Source of the DNA: Colwellia sp.
Lineage (GTDB): Bacteria > Pseudomonadota > Gammaproteobacteria > Enterobacterales > Alteromonadaceae
Assembly: GCF_013215345.1 (NCBI RefSeq)
Contig: NZ_JABSOV010000022.1
Coordinates: 1 to 52,304 of the forward strand
Reading direction: 5' to 3'
Length of the DNA: 52,304 bases
Shown here one piece after another: positions 48,245-52,304 of this stretch (the first letter of the stretch is position 1; every line of letters starts with the position of its first letter). The notes under the pieces are model-generated. The model ran no database searches, was not told the origin of the DNA, and saw only the letters and a program-made list of their open reading frames with translations. Both the position numbers and the translations under genes were made by a program.

Positions 48245-49780
48245 ATGGATTACCTCAATAACCTAAAACAAACTAAAGTCAGACTAAGCAAGTTACTGCT
48301 ACCGCTTTACTTTTTTAGTCAGTCTTTACTTAACAGGGTATCCATTAATAAACTGACTTTACTTGGTTTTACCTTTGTCGCTATGCCTTTAGTGATGGCT
48401 TTACTATTTAGTGCCAATAAGGTCAGTTTGTTAGCCAAACAAAGTACCAGTGCTATATATCATGTTGCGCAATTAACCCAGCTCAATAGTAGGCTTGATG
48501 ACACTATTGCTAAAGTGGAGCGTTACGCCAGTCAATTTATAGTGCTTAAAGATGAAGAATTACATACTGCTTTTAATCGCCATCAAGAAGTATTAGCTGA
48601 CATAATTCAAGCAACCGTATTAATGCAGCAAGATATAGTATTAAAAGAATTATTAAGCTCATTACTTATTGAAAGTGAGCGCATACAAGCCTTGATGGCT
48701 AGTGACAGTGCAATGTCACTATCATTAGATCAGGTCCAAGCAGAATTTAAGCAATTACATTTTATTAGTAAAGAGCTGGAAAAACGCAGCAATTTTGTTG
48801 TAAACCAGCAAGTGTTAGACATATACCACACCACCGAAAACATAAGCGATAGCATCCTTGAACGCTTGTATATTATTCCTGTCACCCTGTTAATAGCCGG
48901 TATATTCATCATTCTGATTACCCAACCATTAAAGCGACTCACGGATAAAATTCAACTCCTAGAGCAAGGTAACTTTGAACAAGAAATCAACTTACATGGT
49001 CCTGCTGAAGTAAGAGCAATAGCTGATGCTTTAGAGAATATGCGGCAACGTCTTCATAGCTTAGAATTACAAAAATCGAGCTTTATTCGCCATATATCCC
49101 ATGAATTAAAAACACCGCTAGCGGCAATTAGAGAAGGCACTGAACTTATCTATGATAATAGCGTTGGCCCGCTCAATGACGAGCAACAAGAAATTTGCGA
49201 TATTATTCGCACCAGTGTAAATCGTTTACAACGTTTAATTGAAGACTTACTCGACTTTAATATTGTGTTGGATTCGACCAGCTTGCATGGTTTAGAAAAA
49301 ATAAATCTAGCTGAACTGATTAGCGATGCCTGTAAGTTAAGAAAGCTCGACATTAAGTCGAAATATTTAACCTTAAAGTGCAATAACAGCCCTTACTTTA
49401 TTTACAGCAATAGTAAGCAACTGAGTGTAATTTTAGATAATATTCTGTCGAATGCGATAAAGTATTCGCCGATAAACGGTAATATCACCATAACGTATAG
49501 CAGTAGCAAGGAGTGCTTAACCATTAACATTATTGACCAAGGTCCAGGGATAGAATCATCGCTAACCGACAAAGTATTTGATGCTTTCTATCAAGGAAAA
49601 GCACCTGAAAATAGCCTAATAAAAGGCAGTGGTTTAGGGCTTACCATAGTCAAAGAGCTATTACTTCGCCTTAATGGCAGCATAAAAATAAGCCCGGCAG
49701 AAAAATTAAACGCCGGTAATAAAAGCGGTGTTTGTGTCACCATCACCTTGCCTATTACGCAAACAGATATTGAATTATGA
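48245..49780 (+). CDS. glrK: Sensor histidine kinase, GlrK (QseE/YfhK)-like
   Basis: 511 residues from the ATG at 48245 (the frame opens at a TTG at 48173 without a Shine-Dalgarno). Two membrane segments (about 37-55 and 208-225) enclose a helical periplasmic domain; a HAMP domain follows; HisKA has HISHELKTP with H286 in the longer numbering minus no offset (residue 286 counted from the ATG); the ATPase domain has ILDNILSNAIKYSP, DQGPGIE and GSGLGLTIVKE. The next two genes are a QseG-like lipoprotein and a sigma-54 activator, the same order as glrK-qseG-glrR in E. coli, where the pair controls glmY. The symbol rests on this context. Confidence 0.85.
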   Translation: MDYLNNLKQTKVRLSKLLLPLYFFSQSLLNRVSINKLTLLGFTFVAMPLVMALLFSANKVSLLAKQSTSAIYHVAQLTQLNSRLDDTIAKVERYASQFIVLKDEELHTAFNRHQEVLADIIQATVLMQQDIVLKELLSSLLIESERIQALMASDSAMSLSLDQVQAEFKQLHFISKELEKRSNFVVNQQVLDIYHTTENISDSILERLYIIPVTLLIAGIFIILITQPLKRLTDKIQLLEQGNFEQEINLHGPAEVRAIADALENMRQRLHSLELQKSSFIRHISHELKTPLAAIREGTELIYDNSVGPLNDEQQEICDIIRTSVNRLQRLIEDLLDFNIVLDSTSLHGLEKINLAELISDACKLRKLDIKSKYLTLKCNNSPYFIYSNSKQLSVILDNILSNAIKYSPINGNITITYSSSKECLTINIIDQGPGIESSLTDKVFDAFYQGKAPENSLIKGSGLGLTIVKELLLRLNGSIKISPAEKLNAGNKSGVCVTITLPITQTDIEL

Positions 49781-50400
49781 AAATAAATAGCCTTAGTTTA
49801 ACCGCCACAATAAACACCGCTAAAGCAGTGTTTTTTAGTCATGGAAAAAAACACGTTTCAATCATATTTATTATGTTATTAGCCTGTTTATCAAGCGCCT
49901 GCCAAATGACTACACCTGCTTATAATACGCATAATTTGGTCAGTTATAGTGATTATTATTTATGGTTAAAAACGCTAAATACGCAAGAGGTTTTGGCCGA
50001 AGAACATAAACAACAAGCTTTACTAAACAAGACATTAAATAAATCATTAAACGAGCCAATAAATAGTGTAGACCTGAGCCAAGGTAAGCTTATATTAATT
50101 TATAGTTTAGCCAATAGTCCGCTTCATCAACCCTATAAGGCTAAACGACTGCTCAATGAACATTTATTAGTGAGCAATAACATGAGTAAAGAGAACCTAG
50201 CCTTTACCATGTTACTTAGAGATCAACTGAATACTCAGCTGTATTTACTTGAAAAACAAGCTCAGGCTACTAAGAAATTTAATAAGCAGAGCGATGAACA
50301 TCACGCGATAATTGCACAATTAGAAAGCCAATTAAAGCTGGTAAACCAACAGCTGATATTACTAAAGAAAATTGACCAGAATATTAATGAGCGTGGCTAA
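49777..50400 (+). CDS. QseG/YfhG-like lipoprotein
   Basis: 207 residues. A long N-terminal segment leads to a hydrophobic stretch and lipobox LSSAC, then a helical domain with a C-terminal coiled coil (QLESQLKLVNQQLILLKKI). In E. coli the protein QseG of the glrK-qseG-glrR operon is an outer-membrane lipoprotein that acts on the kinase. Sequence likeness is weak; the call rests on position and layout. Its ATG overlaps the kinase stop (ATGA), and it ends 18 bases before the response regulator. Confidence 0.7.
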   Translation: MKINSLSLTATINTAKAVFFSHGKKHVSIIFIMLLACLSSACQMTTPAYNTHNLVSYSDYYLWLKTLNTQEVLAEEHKQQALLNKTLNKSLNEPINSVDLSQGKLILIYSLANSPLHQPYKAKRLLNEHLLVSNNMSKENLAFTMLLRDQLNTQLYLLEKQAQATKKFNKQSDEHHAIIAQLESQLKLVNQQLILLKKIDQNINERG

Positions 50401-50418
50401 GCCCTAAGAGAGAAATTT

Positions 50419-51804
50419 ATGAGCCTAAACACTCAAAACATTACCAAACAAACAGCCAAATACGCAGCCAAAATCCTTATTGTCGATGATGACCCTAGCC
50501 TATTACGTTTACTCAGTATTCGTTTATCCGCTGCTGGCTATAACGTTGAATCAGCTGCCAATGCAAAAATTGCTTTAGGCACATTACAACACTTTATTCC
50601 ACAAGTGGTCATTAGCGATTTACGCATGGAAGGCATGGATGGCATGGCCTTATTCGAACAAATTAGAGTGCAGCACCCTAATATTCCGGTAGTAATAATG
50701 ACTGCCCATGGCACAATCCCCGATGCAATTAATGCCACTAAACAAGGGGTATTTAGTTTTTTAACTAAGCCTTTTGAAAGCCAAGAATTGCTAGACACTG
50801 TTGAGCAAGCCATACGTTTACAACCCTCGAGTGGTGAACAAACTTGTGAAACCGAGCTTTGGCGCAATAATATTATTAGCCGCAGCACGGTAATGACCTC
50901 GTTATTACAACAAGCTAAAAAAGTTGCCAACAGTGATTTTAGTGTGCTCATTCACAGCCAAAGTGGTACCGGTAAAGAGCTGTTAGCTAAAGCAATTCAT
51001 CAAGCCAGTAATAGAAAAGATCAGGCTTTTACCGCGATAAACTGTGCGGCAATACCCGAACAACTACTCGAGTCGGAGTTATTTGGCCACGTTAAAGGCG
51101 CCTTCACTGGTGCTGAACGCAATCACCAAGGTTTATTTCAAGCAACCGATGGCGGTACTTTATTTCTCGATGAAATTGGCGATATGCCACTCAGCTTTCA
51201 GGTTAAACTTTTGCGAGTGCTGCAAGAAAGAGAAGTTAGACCGGTAGGAAGTACCCAAGCGATAAAAGTTGATGTGCGTATCATTTCGGCAACCCATGTT
51301 AATTTAACTAAAGCCATAAAAGCCAATACCTTTCGAGAAGATTTATATTACCGACTCAATGTTGTTGAGTTGGAGCTGCCGACCCTAGTACAGCGACGAG
51401 AAGATATCCCCTTGTTAGTACAATACTTCTTAACCCAAGCAGTTGCTCGTTCCAATATGCCGATAAAAAGCATCAGCCAAGAAGCGATGGAATTACTGAT
51501 TAGTGCCCCTTGGCCAGGTAACATCAGACAGCTGCAAAACGTGGTCGAGCAAAGCGTGGCGCTATCAAGTGAAAATGTTATCAGCGCAACTTTAGTGAAA
51601 AATGCCCTGCGTGATGATTCTACTCAGTTCCCGTCTTTTCAACAGGCGCGAGATCATTTTGAGCGGGATTATTTATCCAAACTATTAAAGATTACTGCGG
51701 GAAATGTCTCACAAGCGGCGCGAATTGCTCAGCGTAATCGGACCGAGTTTTATAAGCTACTAAACCGTCATCACTTGGTCGCTGAGTCATATCGTGTAGA
51801 TTAA
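50419..51804 (+). CDS. glrR: Sigma-54-dependent response regulator GlrR (QseF)
   Basis: 461 residues. The receiver has DDD (23-25), phosphoacceptor D67 ([13 protein letters not shown]) and K117 (FLTKPF). The AAA+ domain shows Walker A SGTGKE (182-187), the sigma-54-contact loop GAFTGA (227-232) and Walker B TLFLDE. A Fis-type HTH closes the protein ([24 protein letters not shown]). It closely matches E. coli GlrR over its length. AGAGAG precedes the ATG by about 7 bases. It is the last gene of the three-gene operon; glnB, its E. coli neighbour, is absent. Confidence 0.93.
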   Translation: MSLNTQNITKQTAKYAAKILIVDDDPSLLRLLSIRLSAAGYNVESAANAKIALGTLQHFIPQVVISDLRMEGMDGMALFEQIRVQHPNIPVVIMTAHGTIPDAINATKQGVFSFLTKPFESQELLDTVEQAIRLQPSSGEQTCETELWRNNIISRSTVMTSLLQQAKKVANSDFSVLIHSQSGTGKELLAKAIHQASNRKDQAFTAINCAAIPEQLLESELFGHVKGAFTGAERNHQGLFQATDGGTLFLDEIGDMPLSFQVKLLRVLQEREVRPVGSTQAIKVDVRIISATHVNLTKAIKANTFREDLYYRLNVVELELPTLVQRREDIPLLVQYFLTQAVARSNMPIKSISQEAMELLISAPWPGNIRQLQNVVEQSVALSSENVISATLVKNALRDDSTQFPSFQQARDHFERDYLSKLLKITAGNVSQAARIAQRNRTEFYKLLNRHHLVAESYRVD

Positions 51805-51825
51805 CTAAGAAAATAACTAAGAAGT

Positions 51826-51850
51826 AAGTCACACTAGGCAAGTGTGACTT
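51826..51850. terminator. Hairpin after glrR
   Basis: AAGTCACACT (51826-51835) pairs perfectly with AGTGTGACTT (51841-51850), loop AGGCA. The T-tract is short. It lies between glrR and the convergent Sel1-repeat gene. Confidence 0.65.
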
Positions 51851-51928
51851 TCTACTCTGTAAAAGTAATGAGAGTGCCAATTAATTAAAGAAGTAGGTAG
51901 TTAAGAAAAGTGCTTAACTTTAAGTTTG

Positions 51929-52304
51929 CTAGTTAAGCTTAAAGTCTAATGCTCTCACTTTAATATTTACGCCAGCATCGGTTAACTCTTGATAAAAGTC
52001 TCCCTCTTGGCAATAACTCACCTGCCGACAAACAATGACATATTTAAGCACACCGGCCTTATCACTTTGCAGTGCTGCTTGTTTAAACCAATACATAGCT
52101 TGGCTAAGATCTTTATCAACATATTGAGCGTTTAAGTACATTTGCGCCAAATTAACTTGCCCTTGGGCAAAACCTAACTGGGCTGAGCGGCTTAACCGCT
52201 CAAAAGCTTGTTCTAAACTATTTTCTAAGTAGCTAGCTTTTAAGAAACTTAGCCCCTCGAGGTTTTCTCGCTTACCGGGAATGTATCGCTTAGTAGTCTG
52301 TTCA
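51929..52304 (-). CDS. Sel1-repeat protein, C-terminal part (5' end outside window)
   Basis: The minus frame is open from the right edge to a TAA stop; about 124 residues are visible. A Sel1/TPR-like pattern is seen (LSRSAQLGFAQGQVNLAQMYLNAQYVDKDLSQAMYWFKQAA in outline: AQLG, NLAQMYL, AMYWFKQAA). The C-terminal 50 residues, with two cysteines in VCRQVSYCQEG, are not a repeat. The start lies beyond the window, so location and partner are unknown. Confidence 0.75.
   Translation of the reverse strand, partial: EQTTKRYIPGKRENLEGLSFLKASYLENSLEQAFERLSRSAQLGFAQGQVNLAQMYLNAQYVDKDLSQAMYWFKQAALQSDKAGVLKYVIVCRQVSYCQEGDFYQELTDAGVNIKVRALDFKLN

Noticed and set aside
50538..50951. 137-codon minus-strand frame inside glrR
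   Set aside because: Antisense to the receiver and linker of a well-matched response regulator.

Overview
The window looks like a chromosomal segment from a low-GC marine gammaproteobacterium of the Alteromonadales, most likely Colwellia or a close relative. The grounds are protein similarity to that group, AT-rich intergenic DNA, several large TonB-dependent receptors, and the order rlmN-pilF-rodZ-ispG-hisS-yfgM-bamB-der followed by xseA / guaB-guaA, which is the arrangement known from E. coli and other gammaproteobacteria. The genus is an inference; no rRNA or tRNA gene is present.

Left part (1-10.4 kb): the 3' end of a secreted protein with a VHL-beta-like and a dockerin-like domain, a RecQ-family helicase, an exported amidohydrolase fused to a CIA30 domain, a LytS/LytTR two-component pair, a GST-like gene followed at once by selO, a membrane-anchored unknown, and a RidA-family gene.

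Housekeeping core (10.7-30.4 kb), almost all on the minus strand: guaB-guaA with divergent xseA, a PilZ-domain protein, then der, bamB, yfgM, hisS, ispG, rodZ, a PilF/PilW-like lipoprotein carrying an extra LysM domain, rlmN, ndk, malic enzyme maeA and iscX. Three copies of an unlabelled structured repeat lie between the stop codon and the terminator-like hairpin of guaA, guaB and ndk. A second, MITE-like element fills the bamB-der gap.

Accessory part (31-47 kb): an Lrp/AsnC regulator, two paralogous TonB-dependent receptors, a Sel1-repeat protein with a TonB C-terminal domain in its middle, a CadC-like membrane regulator with a TolB-like propeller divergent from the second receptor, a small outer-membrane beta-barrel, a DUF2164 protein, a lipoprotein built of DUF5666-like repeats and an M3 peptidase lipoprotein. 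The receptors, regulators and TonB-domain protein may form one envelope uptake module (inference).

Right end (47.5-52.3 kb): a small exported EF-hand protein, a GlrK-QseG-GlrR-like operon (histidine kinase, lipoprotein, sigma-54 activator), and a truncated Sel1-repeat gene running off the edge. No CRISPR array, phage or transposase gene was seen. Several genes use TTG or GTG starts; starts were chosen from Shine-Dalgarno spacing and family N-termini.
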